47,377 nt of DNA from an uncultured Clostridium sp. (GTDB lineage: Bacteria > Bacillota > Clostridia > Lachnospirales > Lachnospiraceae), in assembly GCA_900541315.1 (NCBI GenBank), contig UQJF01000006.1:1-47377 (forward strand). The letters run 5' to 3'. The position numbers were made by a program, and so were the translations under genes. Each line of letters begins with the position of its first letter. The first letter of the stretch is position 1. Under the pieces are notes generated by a model. The model did not search any database. It was not told where the DNA came from and saw only the letters and a program-made list of their open reading frames with translations. This document shows, piece by piece, positions 17,145 to 25,549 of this stretch.

Positions 17145-18035
17145 ATGGGATTAATCACATCCGCAGGTGCGGACTTAAGTTTTGTTCACCTAGGGATCAC
17201 CATAGAACATTTAAGAAACAGTATCAGTATATTCGGCTTCCGTATTGCATTTTACGGCATGATCATTGGCTGCGGTATGTTAGCCGGTATGGCTGTGGCA
17301 TTTTCTGATGCAAAAAGGCGGGGACAGGATCCGGATCTTTATATGGATTTTGCACTGTATGGGATCATATTTTCTATTATCGGCGCCAGACTCTACTATG
17401 TGATCTTTGAATGGGATAATTATAAAAATGATCTGCTTCAGATCTTTAACCTCCGCGCCGGTGGACTGGCTATTTATGGTGGTGTGATAGGGGCAGTCCT
17501 GACACTGGTCATTTTTACCAAAGTGAGGAAACAGTCCTTTTTCTCCATGGCAGACAGTGGTGTGCTGGGGCTGATCACAGGCCAGATCATTGGCCGCTGG
17601 GGCAACTTCTTTAACTGTGAGGCATTTGGCGGATACACCGATAATCTGTTTGCCATGCGCATTAAAGAAAGCATTGTAAACCCGTCCATGATCTCAACTG
17701 GCCTGTTAGAACATGAGATCGTAGAAAATGGGGTAAAATACATCCAGGTACATCCAACCTTTCTTTACGAGTCCTGTTGGAACCTGTGTGTATTAGGTTT
17801 TATGCTGTGGTACAGAAAGAAAAAGAAATTTGATGGTGAGATGCTGTGGATCTATTTTCTGGGATATGGACTGGGAAGAGTGTGGATCGAAGGGCTGCGC
17901 ACCGACCAGTTAAAAGTTCCGGGAACTACATTGGCAGTTTCCCAGCTGCTTTCTGCAGCATTAGTGGGAGCAGCAGTGGGAATACTTCATTATAAACACA
18001 GTAAATTAAGAAAACAGAAGCAGGAAAACCAGTAG
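17145..18035 (+). CDS. lgt: Prolipoprotein diacylglyceryl transferase
   Basis: Membrane enzyme that transfers diacylglyceryl from phosphatidylglycerol to the lipobox Cys of prelipoproteins, 296 aa. The start follows AAAGGGA by 9 nt. The Lgt signature is present as GQIIGRWGNFFNCEAFGG (residues 146-163, with the key Arg and Asn). HPTFLYESCWN and a late GLGRVWIEGLRTDQL carry the other conserved Arg/Glu residues. About seven membrane helices are visible, and a basic tail ends the protein. A lipoprotein substrate candidate in the window is the nuclease at 38162. A strong terminator follows, separating it from the division cluster. Confidence 0.96.
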   Translation: MGLITSAGADLSFVHLGITIEHLRNSISIFGFRIAFYGMIIGCGMLAGMAVAFSDAKRRGQDPDLYMDFALYGIIFSIIGARLYYVIFEWDNYKNDLLQIFNLRAGGLAIYGGVIGAVLTLVIFTKVRKQSFFSMADSGVLGLITGQIIGRWGNFFNCEAFGGYTDNLFAMRIKESIVNPSMISTGLLEHEIVENGVKYIQVHPTFLYESCWNLCVLGFMLWYRKKKKFDGEMLWIYFLGYGLGRVWIEGLRTDQLKVPGTTLAVSQLLSAALVGAAVGILHYKHSKLRKQKQENQ

Positions 18036-18125
18036 ACAGTCACCTTTTTCAGACTAAAATGATCAAAAAGTGGGAGAGATCCCCACTACGCCAATGAGCG
18101 TGAGAACAACCAGAATATCATCATA

Positions 18126-18159
18126 GACTGCAGATCGTAAGATCTGCGGTCTTTTTTTT
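18126..18159 (+). terminator. Terminator after lgt
   Basis: 11-bp stem GACTGCAGATC (18126-18136) / GATCTGCGGTC (18141-18151), GTAA loop, eight T. One G-U pair. It insulates the division-cluster promoter just downstream. Confidence 0.88.
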
Positions 18160-18200
18160 ACCTCCGGCGGGTATTTTTGAAAGAAAAACGTAAAAAATCC

Positions 18201-18229
18201 TTGTCATTTCCCAGTTTCTGTACTATGAT
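18201..18229 (+). promoter_or_regulatory. Sigma-A promoter of division/cell-wall cluster
   Basis: TTGTCA (18201-18206), 17 bp, TATGAT (18224-18229). It lies directly before the MraZ boxes and about 127 bases before mraZ. Confidence 0.75.
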
Positions 18230-18239
18230 AAACATACAA

Positions 18240-18269
18240 GTGGTAGAAAGTGGTGCAAAGTGGTAGAGG
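18240..18269 (+). promoter_or_regulatory. MraZ operator (three 10-bp direct repeats)
   Basis: Three in-phase decamers, GTGGTAGAAA, GTGGTGCAAA and GTGGTAGAGG, starting at 18240, 18250 and 18260. A fourth weaker TGG follows at 18271. MraZ is known to bind 10-bp-spaced GTGG/TGGG-type direct repeats in front of its own gene. The boxes lie just downstream of the -10, near the transcription start, as expected for autorepression. Confidence 0.75.
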
Positions 18270-18355
18270 ATGGTTGTTGCGTGGATGAAGTGGAGGTTTA
18301 AGGAGCCTTCATTTGCATCCCGCCTTGCCATGCAATGTACAAGCAGGTGATAGCT

Positions 18356-18781
18356 ATGTTCATGGGTGAATACAATCATACAGTAGATGCGAAGGGGCGT
18401 CTGATCGTTCCTTCCAAATTCAGAGAGCAGTTAGGAGACGAATTCGTGATCACGAAGGGACTGGATAACTGCCTTTTTGTGTATGACAATTCTGAGTGGA
18501 CTGCATTAGAAGAAAAGCTTCGTGCATTACCTATTACCAACACTGCAGGACGTAAGTTTTCACGTTTCCTTTTAGGAAGTGCCGCCACCTGTGAAGTAGA
18601 CAAGCAGGGACGTATCCTTCTGCCTGCAGTTTTAAGAGAATTTGCAGGGATCGAGAAAGACGCAGTGCTTGTAGGGGTTGGAAGCCGCATCGAGGTCTGG
18701 AACAAGGATAAATGGATGCAGGCAAACACCTTTGATGATATGGAAGAAATTGCAGAACATATGGAAGGCTTGGGTATTTAA
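18356..18781 (+). CDS. mraZ: Transcriptional regulator MraZ
   Basis: DNA-binding protein of the SpoVT-AbrB fold, 141 aa. ATG 18356 gives the family start [20 protein letters not shown]; seven codons upstream an ATG at 18335 is less likely. Two AbrB-like repeats are seen, [14 protein letters not shown] near residue 10 and [17 protein letters not shown] near residue 85. MraZ forms a ring and autoregulates the dcw operon, and matching boxes lie at 18240-18269. Its stop overlaps the rsmH start by one base (TAATG), implying coupled translation. Confidence 0.97.
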   Translation: MFMGEYNHTVDAKGRLIVPSKFREQLGDEFVITKGLDNCLFVYDNSEWTALEEKLRALPITNTAGRKFSRFLLGSAATCEVDKQGRILLPAVLREFAGIEKDAVLVGVGSRIEVWNKDKWMQANTFDDMEEIAEHMEGLGI

Positions 18782-19734
18782 TGGAGGAACATGGATTTGT
18801 ACATAAGTCTGTACTGCTGTATGAGACAGTAGGCAGCCTGAATATAAAGCCGGGTGGCATCTATGTAGACGGCACTTTAGGCGGGGGCGGACATGCCTAT
18901 GAGGTGTGTAAACGCTTAGGCGGCGGAAGGCTCATCGGGATCGACCAGGATGCAGATGCTATCCGTGCAGCGGGAGAGAGACTGGCTCCTTTTAAAGATA
19001 AGGTGACCATAGTCAGAAGCAATTACCAGAATATTGAAAATGTATTAAAAGAGTTAAATATAGAAAAAGTGGACGGCATTTATCTGGATCTGGGAGTTTC
19101 TTCCTACCAGTTAGATACTGCGTCCAGAGGATTTACTTACAGGGAAGATGCCCCTCTTGATATGCGTATGGATCAGAGAAATCCTACTACTGCAGCTGAC
19201 ATTGTAAACGGCTACAGTGAGATGGAGCTGTTTCACATTATCAGGGATTACGGGGAAGATAATTTCGCCAAAAACATTGCAAAACACATTGTAAAGGCGA
19301 GAGCAGAAAAGCCAGTTGAAACCACCGGTGAGCTTTCTGAGATCATAAAGGCAGCAATCCCTGCAAAGGTACGGGCTACAGGAGGCCATCCTGCCAAGCG
19401 TACGTTCCAGGCTATCCGTATTGAATTAAACCACGAACTGGATGTACTGGAAAATTCTATTGATACAATGATCCGTCTTTTAAATCCGGAAGGAAGATTA
19501 AGCATCATCACTTTCCATTCATTAGAAGACCGTATTGTAAAAACAAGATTCCGTACCAATGAAAATCCGTGTATCTGTCCGCCGGATTTCCCGGTGTGCG
19601 TATGCGGAAGGAAGAGTATGGGCAAGGTGATCACCCGAAAACCGATCCTTCCATCAAAAGAGGAACTGGAGGAGAACAGCCGTTCAAAGAGCGCAAAGCT
19701 TCGTGTATTTGAACGTGCAGAAAAGGAGGAATAA
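18781..19734 (+). CDS. rsmH: 16S rRNA (cytosine-1402-N4) methyltransferase RsmH
   Basis: SAM-dependent methyltransferase, 317 aa, also called MraW. It methylates C1402 of 16S rRNA in the decoding site. Visible motifs: [10 protein letters not shown] at the start, the SAM-binding [14 protein letters not shown] (about residues 29-42), [11 protein letters not shown], and the C-terminal [14 protein letters not shown]. An inserted helical domain lies between 110 and 210. Four Cys in [15 protein letters not shown] near the C-terminus are common in Firmicute copies. It is second in the division operon, overlapping mraZ by one base and followed at 3 bases by the FtsL-like gene, whose SD AGGAGG lies inside rsmH. 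Confidence 0.97.
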   Translation: MEEHGFVHKSVLLYETVGSLNIKPGGIYVDGTLGGGGHAYEVCKRLGGGRLIGIDQDADAIRAAGERLAPFKDKVTIVRSNYQNIENVLKELNIEKVDGIYLDLGVSSYQLDTASRGFTYREDAPLDMRMDQRNPTTAADIVNGYSEMELFHIIRDYGEDNFAKNIAKHIVKARAEKPVETTGELSEIIKAAIPAKVRATGGHPAKRTFQAIRIELNHELDVLENSIDTMIRLLNPEGRLSIITFHSLEDRIVKTRFRTNENPCICPPDFPVCVCGRKSMGKVITRKPILPSKEELEENSRSKSAKLRVFERAEKEE

Positions 19735-19737
19735 GGT

Positions 19738-20202
19738 ATGGCTTCTTATATTCACGGCTCAGCGGCGCCAAAGCCAGAACAAGACTGGCGGGAAGAACAA
19801 TTAAGAAGAAGACGGCAGCAGGATATAGGAAAAAATGTAAAGAAGCATCACCGTATCCGCAGAAACCAGGAACGTGCCATGTACATGGATCTTCCTTACG
19901 TTATTATACTGACCTTAGCGTCCATCTGCACCTTATACCTCTGTGTCAATTATCTTCACATTCAGTCTGCCATTACAGCCAGAATGCATAATATCGAGGC
20001 TATGGAAGAAAAATTAGAGAAGATGCGTACAGAAAATGATGCCTTAGAGACCAGTATTAATACCAGCATTGACTTAAATGAGATTTATGAGATCGCTACC
20101 AAGGAACTGGGTATGGTCTATGCAAAAAAAGACCAGGTTCTCTTATATGACAAGACGGAAAGTGAGTACGTAAGGCAATATGAAGACATCCCGGAATACT
20201 AG
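19738..20202 (+). CDS. ftsL: FtsL-like cell division protein (FtsL/DivIC family)
   Basis: Small bitopic protein, 154 aa: basic cytoplasmic N-terminus (about 1-48, RRRRQQDIGKNVKKHHRIRR), one membrane helix (about 51-69, YVIILTLASICTLYLCVNYL), then an outside coiled coil (MHNIEAMEEKLEKMRTENDA). Sequence conservation in this family is poor, so the call rests on topology and on its place between rsmH and the first class B PBP, where FtsL stands in Bacillus. A DivIC-type assignment is the alternative. It overlaps the next gene by 23 bases. Confidence 0.8.
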   Translation: MASYIHGSAAPKPEQDWREEQLRRRRQQDIGKNVKKHHRIRRNQERAMYMDLPYVIILTLASICTLYLCVNYLHIQSAITARMHNIEAMEEKLEKMRTENDALETSINTSIDLNEIYEIATKELGMVYAKKDQVLLYDKTESEYVRQYEDIPEY

Positions 20203-22582
20203 GAACAATGCCGGACAGGAAGGACATTCCGGCAAACGCAAAAATAAAGAGAATATATTCAGGCGAAGGCCCTTCGCCAAATACATGCAGGTAAAGCTGG
20301 CGATCACAGTTCTTCTGATATCGCTGGCTTTGTTTGCTCTTGTTTATGTTTTATACCGCATTGTAAATGAAAATAATGAGCGTTACAACAAGATCGTATT
20401 ATCCCAGAGACAGCAGGAGTATGCCAGCAGGACTATTCCTTACAGGCGGGGTGATATTGTAGACCGTAACGGAACCTATCTGGCTACCAGTGAAAAAGTA
20501 TACAATCTTATCCTTGATCCCAGTCAGATCATGGATAAGCCGGATTATTATCTGGAACCAACCATACAGGCACTGGTGGATGTGTTCGGATTTGATGGAA
20601 ATGAGCTTCGCAGTCTGATCCAGGAGCGGCCCAAACGGGCGTATCTGCGTTATAAAAACGGCAGGCAGCTTTCATATGACCAGAAAAGCCAGTTTGAAGA
20701 GACTGAAAAAGAAAGAAATGCTGCTTACAGAAAAAGTGATGACGATAACCAGTCCCGTTTCCGTGTGACCGGCGTATGGTTTGAAGACGAGTACCGCAGG
20801 ATCTATCCTTACGGCTCTGCGGCCTGCAATGTGATCGGTTTTGCAAGCGGGGACGGAAGCAGCGGTACAGGCGGCATTGAACAGTATTACAATGACAGCC
20901 TGATCGGTGTCAATGGAAGGGAGTATGGCTATCTGGATGAAGATGCCAACCTGGAAGGTGTTGTTAAATCTGCAGTCAATGGAAAGACACTTGTCTCCAC
21001 CATTGATCTGAATGTGCAGAATATTCTTCAGAAGTATATAGATGAGTGGCAGAATAGTGTGGGAAGCCATGTGACAGCGGCCATTGCCATGGATCCAAAC
21101 AATGGTGAAGTCCTTGGAATGGCTACCAGCAATAAATTTGACTTAAATGATCCACGGAATACAGATGGATTTTCTGAAGAAGAACTTCTGGCTCTGGGAA
21201 AAAAAGAGGCAGTCGGCGTTTACCACAGGGAAAACCCGGACCAGACTATTACAGAAGATCAGGCATTGGATCATTATTCCAGAGAGGATATCCTTTCTTA
21301 TGGCAAGCAGGTTGCATGGAACCAGCTGTGGAGAAACTTCTGCGTCAGCGATACCTTTGAGCCAGGTTCACCGTCTAAGATCCTGACAGTTGCAGCAGGT
21401 CTGGAAGAGGGCGTTTTAAAGGGAAATGAATATTTTGACTGTGGCGGATATCTCCATGTAGGTGATTGGGATATTAAGTGTACAGCGTACAGAAAGGGAG
21501 GTCATGGTTCTTTAAGCCTGACAGAGTCTATTATGAAGTCCTGTAACGTGGCAATGATGCGGATCGGAGCTATGATGGGCAGTGGTATTTTTGCAAAATA
21601 CCAGGCAATGTTTGGCATGGGACAGAAAACAGGAATTGATCTTCCCGGCGAGGCAGATGCAGCAGGATTGGTTTATCCCGCTGATAAGATGGGGCCGACA
21701 GAACTTGCTACCAATGCTTTTGGACAGAATTACAACTGCACTATGATCCAGATGGCAGCAGCACTTTGCTCTGTGATCAATGGCGGTTCTTATTATGAGC
21801 CTCATGTGGTCCGTCAGATATTAAATGAGCAGGGCTCTGTAGTAGAGACAAAAGATCCGGTCCTGGTCCGTGAAACCGTATCCCAGTCTACAGCAGATTA
21901 TTTAAAGGAAGCCATGTTCCAGACTGTAGAAAATGGTACCGGCGGTGCTGCAAAAGTAGCAGGATACCAGGTAGGCGGTAAAACCGGTACAGCAGAGAAA
22001 CAGCCACGTTCTGCAAAGAATTATCTGGTATCTTTTGCAGGTTTTGCTCCTGTAGATGATCCCCAGCTGTTTGTATATGTAGTGGTGGATGTGCCTGGTT
22101 TTCCGCCTGGTGACCAGCAGGCACACAGTTCCTTTGCAAGCGGCATTTTCTCAAAGATCATGGCAGAAGCACTGCCTTACTTAAATGTATTCCCGGATGG
22201 AGACCTTCCGGAAGAAAGTCTGGATGCCAACGGACAAACACCTTCTGAAGGCATCAATACACCGGCATCTGAGACTGGGGAAAACGGGGATAATGATCAG
22301 ACCCAGCCGGAGGAGACTACAAAGGCCAGTGAGACGGATGAATATATGGATATAGATGGAGGAAGCGGTATCCCGGATGCAGTACCTGCAAATACAGATG
22401 AAACAGGAGAGAATACTACACAGGTTACTTTCCCGAATGCAGGTGAAGCTACAGTACCAGCCCAGACAGATCCGCAGGAAAGCCCGGTGGCAGAAAACTC
22501 CCAGAGTGCGCAGACAGATGGGAAGATCCAGGAAAGTGCAGAGAGCGAAAGTCCGTCAGAAACACAGCCGCCTGGAGTATAA
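20180..22582 (+). CDS. Class B penicillin-binding protein, FtsI/PBP2B-like, with acidic C-terminal tail
   Basis: Septal transpeptidase of 800 aa. It has a basic cytoplasmic N-terminus, one membrane helix (about 38-60), a dimerisation domain with RRGDIVDRNGTYLA (89-102), and the transpeptidase domain. Active-site motifs: SPSK (397-400, the nucleophilic Ser), SCN (454-456), KTGT (601-604). The last 125 or so residues are a Thr/Glu/Asp/Pro-rich acidic tail with no PASTA repeats, unlike the Bacillus counterpart. The transpeptidase domain carries an insertion (about 325-375) rich in Glu/Lys. By order it corresponds to pbpB. It starts inside the previous gene, so expression is coupled. Confidence 0.93.
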   Translation: MKTSRNTRNNAGQEGHSGKRKNKENIFRRRPFAKYMQVKLAITVLLISLALFALVYVLYRIVNENNERYNKIVLSQRQQEYASRTIPYRRGDIVDRNGTYLATSEKVYNLILDPSQIMDKPDYYLEPTIQALVDVFGFDGNELRSLIQERPKRAYLRYKNGRQLSYDQKSQFEETEKERNAAYRKSDDDNQSRFRVTGVWFEDEYRRIYPYGSAACNVIGFASGDGSSGTGGIEQYYNDSLIGVNGREYGYLDEDANLEGVVKSAVNGKTLVSTIDLNVQNILQKYIDEWQNSVGSHVTAAIAMDPNNGEVLGMATSNKFDLNDPRNTDGFSEEELLALGKKEAVGVYHRENPDQTITEDQALDHYSREDILSYGKQVAWNQLWRNFCVSDTFEPGSPSKILTVAAGLEEGVLKGNEYFDCGGYLHVGDWDIKCTAYRKGGHGSLSLTESIMKSCNVAMMRIGAMMGSGIFAKYQAMFGMGQKTGIDLPGEADAAGLVYPADKMGPTELATNAFGQNYNCTMIQMAAALCSVINGGSYYEPHVVRQILNEQGSVVETKDPVLVRETVSQSTADYLKEAMFQTVENGTGGAAKVAGYQVGGKTGTAEKQPRSAKNYLVSFAGFAPVDDPQLFVYVVVDVPGFPPGDQQAHSSFASGIFSKIMAEALPYLNVFPDGDLPEESLDANGQTPSEGINTPASETGENGDNDQTQPEETTKASETDEYMDIDGGSGIPDAVPANTDETGENTTQVTFPNAGEATVPAQTDPQESPVAENSQSAQTDGKIQESAESESPSETQPPGV

Positions 22583-22625
22583 TATGATCTGGCTTCTGTA
22601 AGGCAGATGCATAAAAGAAAGAAAA

Positions 22626-24449
22626 ATGCCGTATATATTTAGGAAAACAGCAAAAAGAGGCTGTCTTGTGGATATAAAAGGCGGGAATCTTACAAAACAT
22701 AGAAAAAATATTGCCGTCCTAGGGCTTCTCATTGCGATCGCAGTGACGGGGCTTTTAGGGCGGCTTGCTTTTCTTATGATCCTGCGCTCTGAGCATTACA
22801 GTAAAATGGCTCTGGAACTGCACCAGCGTGAGCGTTCCATTAAAGCTGCCAGGGGGAGGATACTGGATACAAAGGGAAAGGTGATCGCAGATAACCGCAC
22901 TGTATGTACAGTTTCTGTTATTTATAATCAGGTAAAAGACCGGGAAAAAGTGGCAGAGGAATTAAGCTCCCTTCTTGGGATCGATAAAGAGGCAGTGAGA
23001 AAGAAAGTGGAAAAGCGCAGTGTGCGGGAGATCATTAAGACAAACGTAGACAAAGAAACGGGAGATGCAATAAGGCGCTTAAAACTTTCTGGTGTAAAGG
23101 TGGATGAAGATTATAAGAGGTATTACCCTTATGGAAGCCTGGCATCTAAGGTTTTAGGCTTTACCGGGGGAGATAACCAGGGGATTATAGGACTGGAAGT
23201 AGAATATGATCCTTATTTAAAAGGAACCAATGGAAAAATACTGACTATGACAGATGCGAGAGGCGTTGAAATGGAAAATGGGGCGGAAGACCGGCTGGAA
23301 CCGGTAGCGGGAAATGACCTGCGTCTTACACTGGATATAGAAATCCAGCAATATGCCCAGCAGCTGGCCTATCAGACCCTTGAGAAGAAGAATGCGAAAA
23401 AAGTTTCGATCATTGTAATGGAGCCACAGACAGGCGGTATTTATGCTATGGTCAATGTACCGGAATTTGACTTAAATGATCCCTTTACCCCGGACCAGAA
23501 TTTAAGAAGCCAGGTTTTACAAAAAGAAGTGGAAGAAAGACCGGCCGGTATAAAAAAACAGGAACTTTTAAATGCCATGTGGCGCAATACCTGTATCAAT
23601 GATACCTATGAGCCGGGATCTACCTTTAAGATCATTACAGCAGCTGCAGGATTGGAAGAAGGAGTGGTAAAGCTGACAGATAAATTCAGCTGTCCGGGCT
23701 TCCGGGTGGTGGAGGACCGCAGGATCCGGTGCCACAAGGCAGGGGGACATGGAGCAGAGACCTTTTTACAAGGGGTAATGAATTCCTGCAATCCTGTGTT
23801 TATTGATGTGGGGCAAAGACTGGGAAGAGATGCTTATTATAAATATTTTATCCAGTTTGGTTTAAAGGGAAAAACAGGGATCGATCTGCCGGGAGAAGCA
23901 GCTACTATTATGCATAAAAAGGAAAATATAGGACCGGTGGAGCTTGCAACTATTTCTTTTGGGCAGTCCTTCCAGATCACTCCCATTCAGCTGATCACTA
24001 CGGCAGCTTCTATTATTAACGGTGGAAGGCGGGTGACGCCTCATTTTGCAGCAGGAACGGTAAGCCCGGATGGAAAAAACTATAAAGCTTTTTCGTATCC
24101 TGTTGGTAAACGGATCTTGTCAGAGGAGACCAGTGCTACCATGCGCTATGTATTAGAACAGGTGGTGGCAGAGGGAAGCGGACGAAAAGCAGCAGTAGAA
24201 GGTTTTTCTATTGGAGGAAAAACGGCTACTTCTGAAAAATTACCCAGAAGCAGAAAAAAATATATTTCTTCTTTTTTAGGCTTTGCCCCGGCAAATGATC
24301 CACAGGTCATTGCACTGATCACTATTGATGAACCGGAAGGAATCTACTATGGAGGAACCATTGCAGCTCCTGTGATCGGAACTCTTTTTGAAAATATCCT
24401 TCCATGTTTAGAAACAGTGGATCCTGAACCTGGAAAACCTTTAAGTTGA
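22626..24449 (+). CDS. Class B penicillin-binding protein, SpoVD-like, with KTA motif
   Basis: Second class B transpeptidase, 607 aa. Membrane helix about 29-50, dimerisation motif ARGRILDTKGKVIADN (75-90), transpeptidase with STFK (332-335) and SCN (387-389). The third motif reads KTAT (532-535) where KTG is normal. It ends soon after the catalytic domain, so PASTA domains are absent. Placement after a PBP2B-like gene and before mraY matches spoVD in Bacillus, where it serves spore cortex synthesis; that role is inferred. The start is uncertain: ATG 22626 has a weak SD, while GTG 22668 has AAGAGG 7 nt upstream. A promoter overlapping its stop codon serves downstream genes. Confidence 0.88.
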   Translation: MPYIFRKTAKRGCLVDIKGGNLTKHRKNIAVLGLLIAIAVTGLLGRLAFLMILRSEHYSKMALELHQRERSIKAARGRILDTKGKVIADNRTVCTVSVIYNQVKDREKVAEELSSLLGIDKEAVRKKVEKRSVREIIKTNVDKETGDAIRRLKLSGVKVDEDYKRYYPYGSLASKVLGFTGGDNQGIIGLEVEYDPYLKGTNGKILTMTDARGVEMENGAEDRLEPVAGNDLRLTLDIEIQQYAQQLAYQTLEKKNAKKVSIIVMEPQTGGIYAMVNVPEFDLNDPFTPDQNLRSQVLQKEVEERPAGIKKQELLNAMWRNTCINDTYEPGSTFKIITAAAGLEEGVVKLTDKFSCPGFRVVEDRRIRCHKAGGHGAETFLQGVMNSCNPVFIDVGQRLGRDAYYKYFIQFGLKGKTGIDLPGEAATIMHKKENIGPVELATISFGQSFQITPIQLITTAASIINGGRRVTPHFAAGTVSPDGKNYKAFSYPVGKRILSEETSATMRYVLEQVVAEGSGRKAAVEGFSIGGKTATSEKLPRSRKKYISSFLGFAPANDPQVIALITIDEPEGIYYGGTIAAPVIGTLFENILPCLETVDPEPGKPLS

Positions 24450-24474
24450 TTATTCTGCAAAAAAGACGTATACT
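24446..24474 (+). promoter_or_regulatory. Internal promoter before mraY
   Basis: TTGATT (24446-24451), 17 bp, TATACT (24469-24474). The -35 overlaps the stop codon of the SpoVD-like gene. It would let mraY-murD-ftsW-murA-ftsQ be expressed apart from the MraZ promoter. Confidence 0.55.
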
Positions 24475-24514
24475 AATTACCAAATAAGACATACATATGA
24501 GATTGAGGTGCTTT

Positions 24515-25483
24515 ATGATTCGTGAAACAATATTAGCTATTATCATTGCATTTGCCGTCAGCGCGCTTTTGTGCCCGGTTATCATACCGTTTCTGCATAA
24601 GCTGAAATTCGGCCAGCAGGTAAGAGATGACGGCCCCCAGAGCCATTTGAAGAAGCAGGGAACCCCCACAATGGGCGGTTTGATCATTCTGTCCAGTATC
24701 ATTATCACATCTGTTTTTTACATTCCGTCTTATCCAAGGATCATCCCGGTCCTGTTTATGACTGTGGGCTTTGGTATTATCGGATTTTTAGATGATTATA
24801 TTAAGATCATCATGAAACGGTCAGAAGGATTAAACCCCATCCAGAAGCTGATTGGACAGTTTGTTATCACCGGTATTTTTGCATGGTATCTGCTCCACAG
24901 CGGGGAAGTTGGCATCGATATGCTGATCCCGTTTACAGGAGGATTTGAGAATGGAAAATTTTTATCTCTTGGCATTTTATTTGTGCCGGCCCTGTTTTTT
25001 ATCACACTGGGTACAGATAATGGGGTAAACTTTACAGATGGACTGGATGGTCTTTGTACCAGCGTGACGATCCTGGTGGCTACATTTCTCACTATTGTAG
25101 CTATTGGGGAAAATATGGGTATCAGTCCGATCACAGGAGCCGTTGTGGGAAGCCTGCTGGGCTTTCTGCTTTTTAATGTTTATCCGGCCAAGGTATTTAT
25201 GGGTGATACAGGTTCTCTGGCGTTAGGGGGTTTTGTGGCATCTGCAGCCTACATGATGCGTCTGCCTTTATTTATTCCTATTATTGGCCTTATTTATCTG
25301 GTAGAAGTACTTTCTGTTATCATCCAGGTTACTTATTTTAAGAAAACCGGTGGAAAACGTATTTTCAAAATGGCTCCTATCCATCATCATTTTGAACTGT
25401 GCGGTTGGTCTGAAACAAGGGTAGTAGCAGTATTCTCTATTGTTACTGCGCTTTTATGCATGATCGCATATCTGGGACTGTAG
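24515..25483 (+). CDS. mraY: Phospho-N-acetylmuramoyl-pentapeptide transferase
   Basis: Membrane enzyme making lipid I from UDP-MurNAc-pentapeptide and undecaprenyl phosphate, 322 aa. ATG 24515 is chosen over 24497 because TGAGGTG lies just before it and the length then fits the family. Conserved pieces: DGPQSHLKKQGTPTMGGLII (about residues 39-58), GFLDDYIK with the Asp pair, NGVNFTDGLDGL, and PIHHHFELCGWSE near the C-terminus with the His cluster. About ten membrane helices. It is followed at 66 bases by murD. Confidence 0.97.
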   Translation: MIRETILAIIIAFAVSALLCPVIIPFLHKLKFGQQVRDDGPQSHLKKQGTPTMGGLIILSSIIITSVFYIPSYPRIIPVLFMTVGFGIIGFLDDYIKIIMKRSEGLNPIQKLIGQFVITGIFAWYLLHSGEVGIDMLIPFTGGFENGKFLSLGILFVPALFFITLGTDNGVNFTDGLDGLCTSVTILVATFLTIVAIGENMGISPITGAVVGSLLGFLLFNVYPAKVFMGDTGSLALGGFVASAAYMMRLPLFIPIIGLIYLVEVLSVIIQVTYFKKTGGKRIFKMAPIHHHFELCGWSETRVVAVFSIVTALLCMIAYLGL

Positions 25484-25512
25484 GTTTTCAGAAAGATTAT
25501 AGAAAGACAGGA

Positions 25513-25524
25513 GGGTGTACACCC
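25513..25524. promoter_or_regulatory. Perfect 12-bp palindrome upstream of murD
   Basis: GGGTGTACACCC lies in the short gap between mraY and murD, ahead of the murD SD (GGAGG near 25534). It could be an operator, an RNA hairpin without loop space, or chance. No family assignment is possible. Confidence 0.3.
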
Positions 25525-25549
25525 GGAAAAAACGGAGGTTAAAAGCAAC

